A DNA stretch of 64,000 bases from Deinococcus malanensis (GTDB lineage Bacteria; Deinococcota; Deinococci; Deinococcales; Deinococcaceae). The translations under genes and the position numbers were made by a program. Within the stretch, counting starts at the first letter, position 1. Each line of letters opens with the position of its first letter. This document shows, in pieces, positions 36,492 through 48,372 of this stretch. The notes under the pieces were generated by a model that was not told the origin of the DNA, did no database searches, and saw only the letters and a list, made by a program, of their open reading frames with translations. The DNA lies in NCBI RefSeq assembly GCF_014647655.1, contig NZ_BMPP01000005.1, forward strand, positions 217,265-281,264. Reading direction: 5' to 3'.

Positions 36492-37634
36492 TCATAGATG
36501 CAGGGCTGCGGTGTGAAGCTGAGCGGCTCCGGTGTCTGGGTCGCCCAGGACGCGCTGCGCGGAGATCCGTACCGCTTCATGCGGATCGGCCAGCAGTACC
36601 GAGGCGTGGGCGGCCTCATCCCACTGTCCCAGGGCCCAGGCGGCGGCCTCCCGTACTTCCCAGGCCGGGTCCTCACGCGCGGCCAGCAGCAGCGGCCAGC
36701 CGCGCGGGTCGCGGGTGTTGCCCAGCACAGTCAGGGCGTTGCGGGCCATGCCCTTGCGCCGCGGGCGCAAAAAGGCCGTGCCCGCGAACTGCCGCTCAAA
36801 GCCGCGCTCGCTGACGCCGAAAAAGGCGCTCAGGTCCGGGTGGGCCAGGTCTGCGCGGGGCCGCAGCAGCTTCGCCAGAGGTCCAGCTTTCGTGGACCAG
36901 GGGCAGACCTCACTGCACACGTCGCAGCCAAACAGCCAGTCTCCCACTCCGGTGCGGTGTTCGGGGGGCAGCGGTCCCCGGTGCTCGATGGTCAGGTAGG
37001 ACACGCAGCGCCGTGCGTCGATGGCCCGGTCCGGACCGATGGCGGCGGTAGGGCAGGCCAGGACACAGCGCATGCACCGGCCGCAGCGGTCGGGGTGTGT
37101 CTGGGTCTCTCCCTGGAAGGGCAGGTCGGTCAGCAGCACCGCCAGCGTGACAAAGGCGCCCAGCCGCGTGCTGACATTCATGCCGGACTTGCCCCGCCAG
37201 CCCAGAAACGCGCCTGAAGCAAAGAGGCGTTCCATGACCGGCCCGTGATCCACGTACCCCTTGGCCTTGACGCCCAGCTGCGCCGCTTCCTCCTCCAGGC
37301 GGGTCAGCAGCGGCTGCAATTGGTCATGGTAGTCGGGGGTCCAGGCGTAGCGAGCCACCCGGCCCACCCGCACGCCCCCTGACGGCGCAGGCGGCTCCTC
37401 GAAAGCATGGGACACGCCCAGGACCAGGACACCCGCGGCGCCGGGAAGCCGGCTGGTGGGGTCGGTGCGGGCCGGCAGCTGGCGTTCCAGGTAGCTCATG
37501 CCCGCGTGCCGCCCGGCACCCAGCCAGCCGGCGTACTCCTGGGCCACTGCGGCGGGCACCTGCGCCGGCGCCCACCCCACCGCGTCCGCCCCCAGCGCTA
37601 TGGCCAGGTCAGACAACAGTTCATGGGCACTCAT
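36492..37634 (-). CDS. queG: Epoxyqueuosine reductase
   Basis: Cobalamin- and two-[4Fe-4S]-dependent reductase making queuosine in tRNA. The 380-residue protein shows YAWTPDYHDQLQP, VDHGPVMERLFAS, GFLGWRGKSG-like FLGWRGKSGMNVS, then the ferredoxin cysteines DRCGRCMRCVLACPTAAI and FGCDVCSEVCPWSTKA, and C-terminal HEAT-like repeats (RNALTVLGNTRDPRGWPLLL; WEVREAAAWALGQWDEAAH) as in full-length QueG. The start codon ATG is 7 nt after CATACT. Other queuosine genes are not in the window. Confidence 0.94.
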   Translation of the reverse strand: MSAHELLSDLAIALGADAVGWAPAQVPAAVAQEYAGWLGAGRHAGMSYLERQLPARTDPTSRLPGAAGVLVLGVSHAFEEPPAPSGGVRVGRVARYAWTPDYHDQLQPLLTRLEEEAAQLGVKAKGYVDHGPVMERLFASGAFLGWRGKSGMNVSTRLGAFVTLAVLLTDLPFQGETQTHPDRCGRCMRCVLACPTAAIGPDRAIDARRCVSYLTIEHRGPLPPEHRTGVGDWLFGCDVCSEVCPWSTKAGPLAKLLRPRADLAHPDLSAFFGVSERGFERQFAGTAFLRPRRKGMARNALTVLGNTRDPRGWPLLLAAREDPAWEVREAAAWALGQWDEAAHASVLLADPHEAVRISAQRVLGDPDTGAAQLHTAALHL

Positions 37635-38012
37635 GCGGGGCAGTATGCCTCAGCGCCCGGGGCGCATCTGTGCCCAAGGCGCCAGGCGTGGATTTGTTTT
37701 CCCTGTTCCTCCTGTGCCTCGTCCGGATGACACCGGATGCAGGTCTCTGGGGATGAGGACCGGGCGTTCCCTCCATATGACCCGGAATACGCTCAGCCGG
37801 TCTTCCCGGCGTGCGTGTGACCGTCCGCACGGCCTTGGGAGGCGCGACCCATGCCAGCTGGCCTGAAAGCAGATTTCCAGATGACGCTACCAGAGGTGAG
37901 ACTCTGCTTTCGGCCGCTCCGCTTTGCGTCCTGCTCGACAAAAGTGGCTTGCTTCGTCTGAACCCAAAGAGCCATCTTTTTGACAACTGCTCTAAAGGTG
38001 GACAATTGGGTG
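37635..38012. promoter_or_regulatory. Divergent promoter region of queG and nicotinamidase gene
   Basis: About 380 bases with no gene. At the right end TTGACA (37980-37985), a 16-nt spacer and ACAATT (38002-38007) stand just before the start at 38013, a plausible promoter for a leaderless message. AAAGGTGG in the spacer is an alternative ribosome site. Nothing else was recognised. Confidence 0.45.
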
Positions 38013-38783
38013 ATGAATCTACCCAGTAAACGCGTTGGCTGGATTGTTGATGCCCAGAACGATTTCATGCGCCCGCCGGAGCAGGGCGGACGCCTGTACG
38101 TGCACAACCTGTTCGATGGAGGGCAGGACCCCGGCGCCGTCCAGATAACCCCTGCCCTGGTCCGCGCGACGGAGTGGATGCGAACGCACTGTGACGCGCT
38201 GGTGTATACGGGCGACTGGCATGACGTCAGCGACGCCGAAATCGATTTGGTTGCTCCGGATGCGGCCAAAGGGACCTACCCACCGCATTGCATGGGCCTT
38301 TCCGCAGACGCCCACGAGCGCGAGGGCGCAGAGATCATCGCTGAGATCCGTCCGGCAAACCCGCTGATTCTCCATCGCGATGCCAGCGACACGGATGCCA
38401 CCGGGGTGGCGCGCCGGGCGGTCAGCGAGCGCAGACCCGTTTTCCTGCACAAAAGCCGGTTCAGTGTGTTCGAGGGCAACCCGGCGGCCGATACCTTCGT
38501 GCGCGCCCTGCGTGAGCAGCTTGGCGGCACCATCGAGATTTACGTCATTGGTGTGGCGCGTGACGTGTGTGTCAAAGGGGCAGTCGAGGGGATGCTTGCG
38601 CAGGAACGGGGCATCCCTGTCACGGTCGTGACGGACGCGACCTGGGGTCTGGGGCTCGAAGGCGAGAACGAAAGCTACGCCCGGTGGCTCAGGGCTGGTG
38701 CGGCACTGGTCACCACCCACGGCCTTTATGCGCGTACCTCGTCGGCGTTCCGGGACCTCGCGGTGGCGCCTGCGAAGACCTGA
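38013..38783 (+). CDS. Isochorismatase-like hydrolase, probable nicotinamidase
   Basis: Cysteine hydrolase of 256 residues. The nicotinamidase-type triad is visible: Asp in GWIVDAQNDFMRP, Lys in the KSRFSVFEG segment, and Cys in GVARDVCVKGAVEGML. Metal ligands are suggested by TGDWHDVSDAEI (DxH) and the downstream YPPHCMGLSADAHEREGAE. Members turn nicotinamide into nicotinic acid for NAD salvage, though other isochorismatase-like substrates are possible. The start is ATG 38013 or the adjoining GTG at 38010. The downstream hairpin is its terminator. Confidence 0.82.
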   Translation: MNLPSKRVGWIVDAQNDFMRPPEQGGRLYVHNLFDGGQDPGAVQITPALVRATEWMRTHCDALVYTGDWHDVSDAEIDLVAPDAAKGTYPPHCMGLSADAHEREGAEIIAEIRPANPLILHRDASDTDATGVARRAVSERRPVFLHKSRFSVFEGNPAADTFVRALREQLGGTIEIYVIGVARDVCVKGAVEGMLAQERGIPVTVVTDATWGLGLEGENESYARWLRAGAALVTTHGLYARTSSAFRDLAVAPAKT

Positions 38784-38823
38784 GCGTGTGATCAGGAGTT
38801 GAAAAGGCTGAATAGAAAAAGGA

Positions 38824-38851
38824 ATCCGGCGGAGAGAATACTCCGCCGGAT
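38824..38851. terminator. Bidirectional terminator
   Basis: Perfect 11-bp stem ATCCGGCGGAG/CTCCGCCGGAT with a 6-nt loop between convergent genes; on the minus strand it is followed by TCCTTTTTC, on the plus strand by CTTTG. Confidence 0.8.
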
Positions 38852-38877
38852 CTTTGTATCTGCTGACTCTGGGCGGA

Positions 38878-39828
38878 TCAGCTTTTAAGGCTGGCGCGCG
38901 CCAGGGTCCAGGCGCGCTCGAATACCTCGGCGCGCTCTGGACGGGCCATCACCCGGGCCAGGCCCTCAGCCAGGGTCATGGCCGGGACGTTCACGTCACT
39001 GGTGCGGTCAATCCCAGCCCACTGGGCCTCGACACGCACCGAGTCCCCCTGGGTGGCGCGCAGGCTGAAGCGCACGCTGTCTCCAGCCAGTTCGATGCCG
39101 CACAGGTCCCCAGGCTCACGCTTGCAGCGCTCAGACCTGAAGGTCACGCCACTCAGGTCACGCCAGCCCAGGGTGCCTGCCACGAAACCTGCGAACAGCC
39201 GCGCTGGCAGGTCCTTACGCCCGGCGTACCAGACCGTCAGGCGGTCCACCTGGGCAAGCTGACGCGCTGCATCGGGGCTGTCGAACACTTGCGCCAGCCC
39301 TTCACGCCAGCCCGCGCTGCGGCTCCAGCCCAGGTCTGCCAGCGCGTAGTGCCCGCCCGGAGGAATGTCCAGCGACAGGCTGTCGGCAATCACCTGGTCG
39401 GCAATCTCGGTCAGTTCCGAGAGCAGCGTGCCAGCCGGCTGGGTATCCGCGCCCCACCACACGTGGTTGACGGTGGCCGGGCGCAGCAGCGGCAGGATCG
39501 CGCCCTGCAACTGCTCCGGGTTGGCGTCCAGAGTCAGCCGCTCCACGTACAGGCCGCCAGCCTGTGGCACCAGGCTGGCGTGAACCTGCAGGTCGTCGGT
39601 GCCGTCCATCACTCCAATGATCTGCCGGCCGGCGTAGCGACCTTCCAGGCCGGCCAGGGCTTCTTCAACGCGTTCCAGGTGACGCCGGACCGTCAGCGCC
39701 ACGATGTTTCCAGTATAGGCACGCGTTTCTACCCGGGTCTGGGCCCACAGCTCGTCCAGCGCCTTCTGGGCGCGCTGCACCGTGGTATCTACCGGGCCCA
39801 GCGTGCTCAGGTCCGTGGCGTAGGTCAT
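38878..39828 (-). CDS. opcA: Glucose-6-phosphate dehydrogenase assembly protein OpcA
   Basis: OpcA is a partner needed for full activity of G6PD in cyanobacteria and actinobacteria. The 316-residue protein has the family pattern: [48 protein letters not shown] and [20 protein letters not shown], followed by a C-terminal domain with paired Cys ([17 protein letters not shown]). It starts 13 nt after zwf on the same strand, as expected for gnd-zwf-opcA, so its context supports the call strongly. Confidence 0.9.
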   Translation of the reverse strand: MTYATDLSTLGPVDTTVQRAQKALDELWAQTRVETRAYTGNIVALTVRRHLERVEEALAGLEGRYAGRQIIGVMDGTDDLQVHASLVPQAGGLYVERLTLDANPEQLQGAILPLLRPATVNHVWWGADTQPAGTLLSELTEIADQVIADSLSLDIPPGGHYALADLGWSRSAGWREGLAQVFDSPDAARQLAQVDRLTVWYAGRKDLPARLFAGFVAGTLGWRDLSGVTFRSERCKREPGDLCGIELAGDSVRFSLRATQGDSVRVEAQWAGIDRTSDVNVPAMTLAEGLARVMARPERAEVFERAWTLARASLKS

Positions 39829-39841
39829 GGCTGTGTCCCCT

Positions 39842-41625
<1,784 letters not shown>

Positions 41626-41629
<4 letters not shown>

Positions 41630-42705
41630 TCCTCACCCTTGACCCGCTGCTGGCCGCTTTCGCCCAGCTGCTGTTCGGCGCTCTGGCCCTGGCTGGGGGC
41701 GTGGGCCGCCGCCACAGGGATGTTCTCGGGCGCGGCTGCCCGGGGGTCTTCTCCGGCGTGGATTTCCGGCACCAGGCTTTCCTGCTTGGTGGCCTCCAGC
41801 ACCTTGACCGCGTGGCCCCCGAAGGCGCGGCGCATGGCGCTGAGCATCTGCCCAGCGTAGCTGACTTCCTGCTGCGAGCGGAAACGCATCTGGGTGGCCA
41901 GCGTGATCACCGGCGTCGGCACACCCAGCTCGATCGAGTCGATGATGGTCCAGCGGCCCTCGCCACTGTCGGCCACGTAGTCCGAGAGCTGGTCGAAATC
42001 GGCGCTGTTCTGCAGGGCCTCGGCGGTCAGGTCCAGCAGCCAGGAGCGCACCACGCTGCCGTGACGCCACAGCTCAGCGATCTGGGCCATGTCCAGGTTG
42101 AAGGTCTTGTGGGCCTTCATCAGCTCGAAGCCCTCGGCGTAGGCCTGCATCATGCCGTACTCGATGCCGTTGTGGACCATCTTGACGTAGTGCCCCGAGC
42201 CGCTTGGGCCCATGCGCCCCCAGCCACGGTCCGGCGCGGGCGCCAGGGTCTCGAAAATGGGCCGCAGCCTTTCTACGGCTTCTTCGGGACCGCCGATCAT
42301 CATGGCGTAGCCTTCCTTCAGGCCCCAGATCCCGCCTGAAGTGCCCACGTCCACGAAGTGCAGCCCGCGCGCGCCCAGTTCCTCGGCGCGGCGCTGGGTG
42401 TCCTTGAAGTTGCTGTTGCCGCCGTCAATCACGATGTCGCCGGGGGCGAGACGCGAGGCCAGATCATCCAGCACGCTCTGGGTGATCTGGCCCGCAGGCA
42501 CCATGACCCATACGGCGCGGGTGCCCGGCTCGCCGAGCGAAGCGATGAACTCGTCCATGTCCTGGGTGCCGGTTGCGCCGTGCTGGCGGATGTTGTTCAG
42601 GGCGTCCTCGCTGCGGTCGTGCCCGACCACCTGATGCCCGCCCTGCAGCAGTCGCAACACCATATTCCCGCCCATCTTGCCCAGTCCGATCATGCCTAGT
42701 TTCAT
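41626..42705 (-). CDS. gnd: 6-phosphogluconate dehydrogenase (decarboxylating, short type)
   Basis: Oxidises 6-phosphogluconate to ribulose-5-phosphate. The N-terminal Rossmann motif is [11 protein letters not shown], followed by [42 protein letters not shown] and [20 protein letters not shown] with the catalytic Lys/Asn. At 359 residues it is the short GndA/YqeC type plus a ~45-residue disordered tail ([24 protein letters not shown]). GGGAGGTT precedes the ATG. First gene of gnd-zwf-opcA; a LacI-like site lies ~20 nt upstream of the start. Confidence 0.94.
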
Positions 42706-42723
42706 GGAGAACCTCCCAGAGAG

Positions 42724-42737
42724 TGGAACCGCTTCCA
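42724..42737. promoter_or_regulatory. LacI-family-type operator upstream of gnd
   Basis: TGGAACCGCTTCCA has perfect TGGAA/TTCCA arms around a central CG, the shape of LacI/GalR operators, 18 nt upstream of the gnd ATG. It is related to TGGAAACGTTACCA upstream of glgX (31205-31218). Confidence 0.5.
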
Positions 42738-42871
42738 GGCCCCACCCGAGTCATGAGGCGCATCATACGCGCCCGGGGCGCGCTGGTCCGCCACGTCCCG
42801 TAGGCAATCGGCGCGCCGGGAAGGTGGCTGCCGGGACGAATTACGCCCCCGGCGGGTGCTAGCGTGGCGGT

Positions 42872-44050
<1,179 letters not shown>

Positions 44051-44160
44051 AGCCGCCGCCGAACAGATGCTCTCTTTCTGACTGGAAAGAGTAGATCCTG
44101 CCGAGCACAGTGGAGCCACCAAGACCCTCCAGCTTCAGGCAGCAGGCGATCAGCAGAAAA

Positions 44161-44187
44161 GCGGGACGGGCTTGGCTCCCGTCCCGC
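44161..44187 (-). terminator. Terminator of the 81-aa protein gene
   Basis: A perfect 10-bp stem GCGGGACGGG/CCCGTCCCGC with a 7-nt loop; on the minus strand it is followed by TTTTCTG, 8 nt after the stop at 44195. It also lies downstream of mqnC and may act both ways. Confidence 0.8.
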
Positions 44188-44194
44188 CTGCTAT

Positions 44195-44440
44195 TTATGC
44201 AGCGTAATGCTGTTCGAAGAGCAGCGCCTGCTCCAGGTCGCACAGGGCCCGCTCGTACAGTTGATGATCAAGCCTGGGCACGGCAGCCAGAAAGGTCGCC
44301 GCGTCCTGAAGGCTGCTGTGGGTGCTGTGATGCTGCCAGCCCTCGCCTTCTACCACCAGACGCACGCGGCCAAACTGCACGAGAAATCTCACGCGGCCTG
44401 TGTTCGTCCGCGTGTCGCTGAAATGACGGATGACGTTCAT
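44195..44440 (-). CDS. Hypothetical protein, 81 aa
   Basis: No family recognised. The protein starts NVIRHFSDTRTNTGRVRFLV and has a beta-rich first half (FGRVRLVVEGEGW) and a helical second half (LQDAATFLAAVPRLDHQLYE). It is soluble. The ATG at 44440 lies 6 nt after TATGCT, and a clear terminator follows the stop, which together support a real, separately expressed gene. A longer in-frame start upstream is possible but lacks the -10 spacing. Confidence 0.6.
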   Translation of the reverse strand: MNVIRHFSDTRTNTGRVRFLVQFGRVRLVVEGEGWQHHSTHSSLQDAATFLAAVPRLDHQLYERALCDLEQALLFEQHYAA

Positions 44441-44530
44441 GACCGCAGCATAGGCCCGGAGCCTGACGGGCACATCCGCCAAATTGATGAATGGCTTGGG
44501 AACCGTCCCGTGATTGGTAATCCGCAACCG

Positions 44531-45109
<579 letters not shown>

Positions 45110-45249
45110 GAGGCGAGTGTACCTGCCCTCCGGACGCGCGCGTGAGGCGGACGTGAATGCGGGGTTACCTTCTCCGGCACCTGAAAAGGGGAAACGCGCC
45201 CGGCTGGACGCGTCTCACGAAGTCGGAGAGTTGGAGGACCCGGCGGAGC

Positions 45250-46725
45250 TCAGCGTTTCCAGCGCACGCCGTCCTTGGTGTCTTCGACCGTCACGCCGAC
45301 CCGCGCCAGGGTATCCCGCAGTTCGTCGGCCTGGGCGTATTGCTTGCTCAGGCGGTAGTGCTGGCGCGCCTTGAGGACCAGCTCCATCAGGGTATCCACC
45401 ACCTGGGTGTCGTCCTGACGCTCGCTGGCGGAGGCATGGAACAGGCCCAGGACTCCGCCGCCCAGCGCAAAGTAGGCGTCCTGAACGCGTTTCAGGGTGT
45501 CCTGGCCGACCGGTCCGGCTGCCAGCGCCCCGTTGACGTCGCCGGTCAGACCGAACAGCGCCGCTACCGCTTTGGGGGTGTTGAAGTCGTCGCGCAGCGC
45601 GTCCTCGAAGGCCTGGATATGCGCGTGCACGCGGGCGTCGAGGGCCTCGGTGGCTCCAGCCGGGGCGCCCTGCAGGCGGCGGCCGACCTCGTGCAGGGTC
45701 TCGGTCAGGCGGCGGTAGCCGTTCCTGGCCGACTCGAAGGCTTCCTCGCTGAACTCGGTCACCGAGCGGTAGTGGCTGCCCACCAGCAGAAAGCGCACCA
45801 CCATGGGGTCATGCTCCCCCAGCAGATCGGCAATGGTCGTGAAGTTGCCCTTGGACTTGGACATCTTCTCGCCGCCGATGGTCAGCATGTTGTTGTGCAT
45901 CCAGTAGCGCGCGAACGCGTGCCCGGCCGCCTCGCTCTGGGCAATCTCAGCCTCGTGGTGCGGGAACTGCAGGTCCAGACCACCGCCGTGAATGTCGAAG
46001 CCCTCGCCCAGATACTTGAGGCTCATGGCGCTGCACTCGATATGCCAGCCGGGAAAGCCCACACCCCAGGGCGACTCCCAGCGCATGATGTGGCCCGCCT
46101 CGGCGCGCTTCCACAGGGCAAAGTCACGTGGGTCGCGCTTCTCCTCGCGCACGGCCTCGCGCGTACCTTCCTCCTGCTCGTCAAGTCTCCTGCCCGACAG
46201 CTTGCCGTACTCCGGCCAGCTGCGCACATCGAAATACACGCTGCCCTGCGACTCGTAGGCATGGCCGCGTTCGATCAGCTCCTCGATCAGCCGGATCTGC
46301 TCGGTAATGTGGCCGGTCGCGCGCGGGTTGATGCTGGGCTTGAGAATATTCAGCGCTTCCATGTCACGCACAAAGGACCAGAAGTACTTGTCGGCCACCT
46401 CCATGGGCTCAAGCTGCTCGAGCGCCGCGCGTTTGGCGATCTTGTCCTCGCCCTCGTCCGCGTCGTTCTGCAGGTGGCCGACGTCCGTGATGTTGGCCAC
46501 GTAGCGCACCTGATACCCCAGGTGCAGAAAGGCCCGGCGGATCACGTCGAAGGCGACTTCCTTCTTGGCGTGGCCCAGATGGGCGTCGGAGTACACCGTG
46601 GGACCGCACAGGTACATGCCCACGCGACCGGGTGTGGTCGGCGAGAAGCGCACCTTCTGGCGCTGCAGGGTGTCGTACAGAAAGATGTTCGGGTCCGGCT
46701 CACGGGATTCGGGACGGGGAATCAT
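45250..46725 (-). CDS. cysS: Cysteinyl-tRNA synthetase
   Basis: Class I synthetase charging tRNA-Cys. Motifs: [18 protein letters not shown] (HIGH-type, with the first zinc Cys), [20 protein letters not shown] (zinc Cys and His), [18 protein letters not shown] and [15 protein letters not shown] (KMSKS). At 491 residues it is normal. AAGGAG precedes the ATG. Its 5' region carries a Cys-Cys leader peptide (46813-46845) and a terminator (46756-46794), so expression is probably attenuated in response to Cys-tRNA supply. The promoter overlaps the stop codon of the upstream LysR gene. Confidence 0.96.
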   Translation of the reverse strand: MIPRPESREPDPNIFLYDTLQRQKVRFSPTTPGRVGMYLCGPTVYSDAHLGHAKKEVAFDVIRRAFLHLGYQVRYVANITDVGHLQNDADEGEDKIAKRAALEQLEPMEVADKYFWSFVRDMEALNILKPSINPRATGHITEQIRLIEELIERGHAYESQGSVYFDVRSWPEYGKLSGRRLDEQEEGTREAVREEKRDPRDFALWKRAEAGHIMRWESPWGVGFPGWHIECSAMSLKYLGEGFDIHGGGLDLQFPHHEAEIAQSEAAGHAFARYWMHNNMLTIGGEKMSKSKGNFTTIADLLGEHDPMVVRFLLVGSHYRSVTEFSEEAFESARNGYRRLTETLHEVGRRLQGAPAGATEALDARVHAHIQAFEDALRDDFNTPKAVAALFGLTGDVNGALAAGPVGQDTLKRVQDAYFALGGGVLGLFHASASERQDDTQVVDTLMELVLKARQHYRLSKQYAQADELRDTLARVGVTVEDTKDGVRWKR

Positions 46726-46755
46726 GGCGCTCCTTGGGCAGAGGGAAAGGGCAAT

Positions 46756-46794
46756 AAAAAAGCCGCGCCATGTCCACAGGGGAAAGGGCGCGGC
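46756..46794 (-). terminator. Attenuator terminator upstream of cysS
   Basis: On the minus strand GCCGCGCC and GGCGCGGC form a perfect 8-bp stem closed by a 17-nt loop and followed by TTTTTTATT, 31 nt upstream of the cysS ATG. Since the leader promoter is at 46853-46858, transcription of cysS must pass it. The 5' arm (CCGCG, 46793-46789) can instead pair with CGCGG at 46820-46816 in the last codons of the leader peptide. Confidence 0.85.
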
Positions 46795-46812
46795 GCAGCG
46801 AGGAAGCGTTGC

Positions 46813-46845
46813 TTACCGCGTTGAGGGGCAACACAGGGCTGTCAT
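46813..46845 (-). CDS. cysS leader peptide, 10 aa with tandem cysteines
   Basis: The frame encodes [10 protein letters not shown], with two consecutive Cys codons (TGT TGC) at positions 5-6. A TACACT -10 box ends exactly 7 nt before the ATG, so it would be translated from the 5' end of a leaderless mRNA, like many genes here. The stop lies 18 nt before the terminator arm. Cys is a rare amino acid; two in a 10-codon frame directly ahead of cysS and a terminator is hard to explain by chance. Proposed role: ribosome stalling when Cys-tRNA is scarce permits cysS transcription. No T-box core was seen. Confidence 0.75.
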   Translation of the reverse strand: MTALCCPSTR

Positions 46846-46850
46846 GGCCG

Positions 46851-47807
46851 CTAGTGTAGCAGAGGGCCGCTGAGGGGCTGAGCGGGCAGCTCCGGACGCG
46901 TGATCGCCCGGGAGCGCAGTGAAGCCACCAGCGTGGCGGTAAACGCCCGAATGATCGGCAGGCCCGCGCGGTGAGGCAACACTCCCAGGGCCAGGGGGCG
47001 CATCAGCGGCTGCGGCAGAGGCAGGGCCACCAGTCCTGGTGGAAGAGGCAGCAGCGCCAGGCGCGGCATGACGGTCACGCCCAGCCCATGGCTGACCAGG
47101 CCCAGCGTCACGCTGTCCTGGGTAATGGGAAAGACCCCGGCCGTGCTGACGCCTTGGCTGGCCAGGTAGCGCAGCACCCGAAGGTGGCACGAATCACGCT
47201 CCGGAGGCAGATACAGCGCCTGCGTGCTCAGTTCGGAGAGGGTGACCCCATGGGTCCCGCGCGAGGCTGGCGCCACGAACAGGTACTCGTCCTGGGCCAG
47301 AGGCGTCAGGTGCAGTTCGGTTGACTCGTCCTCCACGACCACGGCCGCGTCCGAGTGCCCGGAGAGCACCGCGCGGGTGCCGCCTCCACACGACTCACTC
47401 TCCGAATCGATCAGGCTGACGCTCACCCCCGGGTGAAGATCCCGGAAGGCCGCCAGGGCTGCTGGCAGCAGATGCGTGGCTGCCGAGCGGTATGACGCGA
47501 CCCGCAGCCTTCCGCTGAGCGCACCGTCGTCCTGCGCCGCCAGGACGGCATCTGTCGCTGCCTGTACGGCCGAGCGGGCGTGCAGCAGCACCCGCTCACC
47601 TGCTGGGGTCGGATGCGTGCCGGACGGTCCGCGCCGCAGCAGGGGGCGCCCGACCAGATCCTCCAGCTTGCCGACCGCCTCGCTGAGGCTGGACTGCGAC
47701 ACCCCCAGGTCAGCCGCCGCTTCCGAAAACCCGCCCGCATCGGCCACCGCCAGCAGGGCGCGCAGCTGCGACAGCGTGGGCTGAGCGTGAGGAGTGCGGC
47801 GTGTCAT
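46851..47807 (-). CDS. LysR-family transcriptional regulator
   Basis: LysR-type regulator of 318 residues. The N-terminal winged helix-turn-helix is TLSQLRALLAVADAGGFSEA, then LGVSQSSLSEAVGKLEDLVG and RPLLRRGPSGTHPTPAG. The effector-binding domain begins near residue 92 (LSGRLRVASYRSAATHLLPA). The OxyR-like or CysB-like ligand cannot be deduced. The ATG at 47807 is 6 nt after TAGAAT (47814-47819). A T-N11-A palindrome lies at 47842-47856 in the divergent promoter region, so it probably regulates itself and the gene at 47924. Confidence 0.92.
   Translation of the reverse strand: MTRRTPHAQPTLSQLRALLAVADAGGFSEAAADLGVSQSSLSEAVGKLEDLVGRPLLRRGPSGTHPTPAGERVLLHARSAVQAATDAVLAAQDDGALSGRLRVASYRSAATHLLPAALAAFRDLHPGVSVSLIDSESESCGGGTRAVLSGHSDAAVVVEDESTELHLTPLAQDEYLFVAPASRGTHGVTLSELSTQALYLPPERDSCHLRVLRYLASQGVSTAGVFPITQDSVTLGLVSHGLGVTVMPRLALLPLPPGLVALPLPQPLMRPLALGVLPHRAGLPIIRAFTATLVASLRSRAITRPELPAQPLSGPLLH
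46853..46858 (-). promoter_or_regulatory. -10 box of the cysS leader transcript
   Basis: TACACT on the minus strand, 7 nt upstream of the leader ATG at 46845 and overlapping the stop codon of the LysR gene. The -35 region is weak. The spacing equals that of over twenty other start codons in the window. Confidence 0.6.
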
Positions 47808-47841
47808 GAGCACATTCTAGGCTGGTCGCTGCAGCCTCCCC

Positions 47842-47856
47842 ATCGGCAAAGCCGAT
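47842..47856. promoter_or_regulatory. LysR-type T-N11-A operator
   Basis: ATCGGC-AAA-GCCGAT is a perfect 6-bp-arm palindrome containing T-N11-A, the LysR box form, 23 nt upstream of the -10 box of the LysR gene and 68 nt before the divergent gene at 47924. Confidence 0.6.
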
Positions 47857-47923
47857 ACAGGCTGGACGCTGAGCCGCCCCGTACCGATGTCCTACCGAGC
47901 CTGCGAGGGCGCACTGTGAAGCC

Positions 47924-48226
47924 ATGACCACCTTCCAGCCGGCCCGCACTTCCCACCCCTCCCTGGCCCGCGCTGAGCAGGCCGCGCAGCGTGACGAACG
48001 GTTGTTCGGAACCTGGGTTATGGAAGTCTCAACCCCGCAGGGCACCCTCACCGCGCCTCAGCTTCAGGACTGGGAAGTACGGGCATGGCCGGTGGCCCGG
48101 CTGGGAGACCTGACCCTGGAGGTCCGCCCCTTATGCCCCTACCTGGACGAGAACGATCTGTGCGCCGAGTTGCGCCGCGGCGGGTATCAGGTGCTGGGTC
48201 CGGTGCGGGCACGTCGCCCGGAGTGA
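47924..48226 (+). CDS. Hypothetical protein, 100 aa, LysR-divergent
   Basis: No family recognised. This 100-residue soluble protein reads LFGTWVMEVSTPQGTLTAPQ, then DWEVRAWPVARLGDLTLEVR and CPYLDENDLCAELRRGGYQV, with a Cys pair nine residues apart (CPYLDENDLC). Being divergent from a LysR regulator across a T-N11-A operator is the usual arrangement for a target gene. Function unknown. Confidence 0.65.
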   Translation: MTTFQPARTSHPSLARAEQAAQRDERLFGTWVMEVSTPQGTLTAPQLQDWEVRAWPVARLGDLTLEVRPLCPYLDENDLCAELRRGGYQVLGPVRARRPE

Positions 48227-48372
48227 AGGCCTGACAGCTATCACTACAGCAGGTATAAGGTGGAAACTCTCGACTGCTGTGGGGCGAAAGGCGCGAATGA
48301 CCGCGTCAGACGCCGGTTGGAACGAAATTCACGGGAGGAGCGCACTCCTGCCCGGATAGCGGCATACCTATG

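Noticed and set aside
45197..45214. GC-rich hairpin downstream of cysS followed by TTTCCCCTTTT
   Set aside because: Stem of six pairs including G-T and interrupted T-run; too weak to list as a terminator.
45157..46824. 555-codon plus-strand frame opposite cysS
   Set aside because: Antisense to cysS, no family features; it also runs through the cysS attenuator.
46726..46860. T-box riboswitch upstream of cysS
   Set aside because: No AGGGTGG-type T-box core or specifier loop could be found; the tandem Cys leader frame explains the terminator better.
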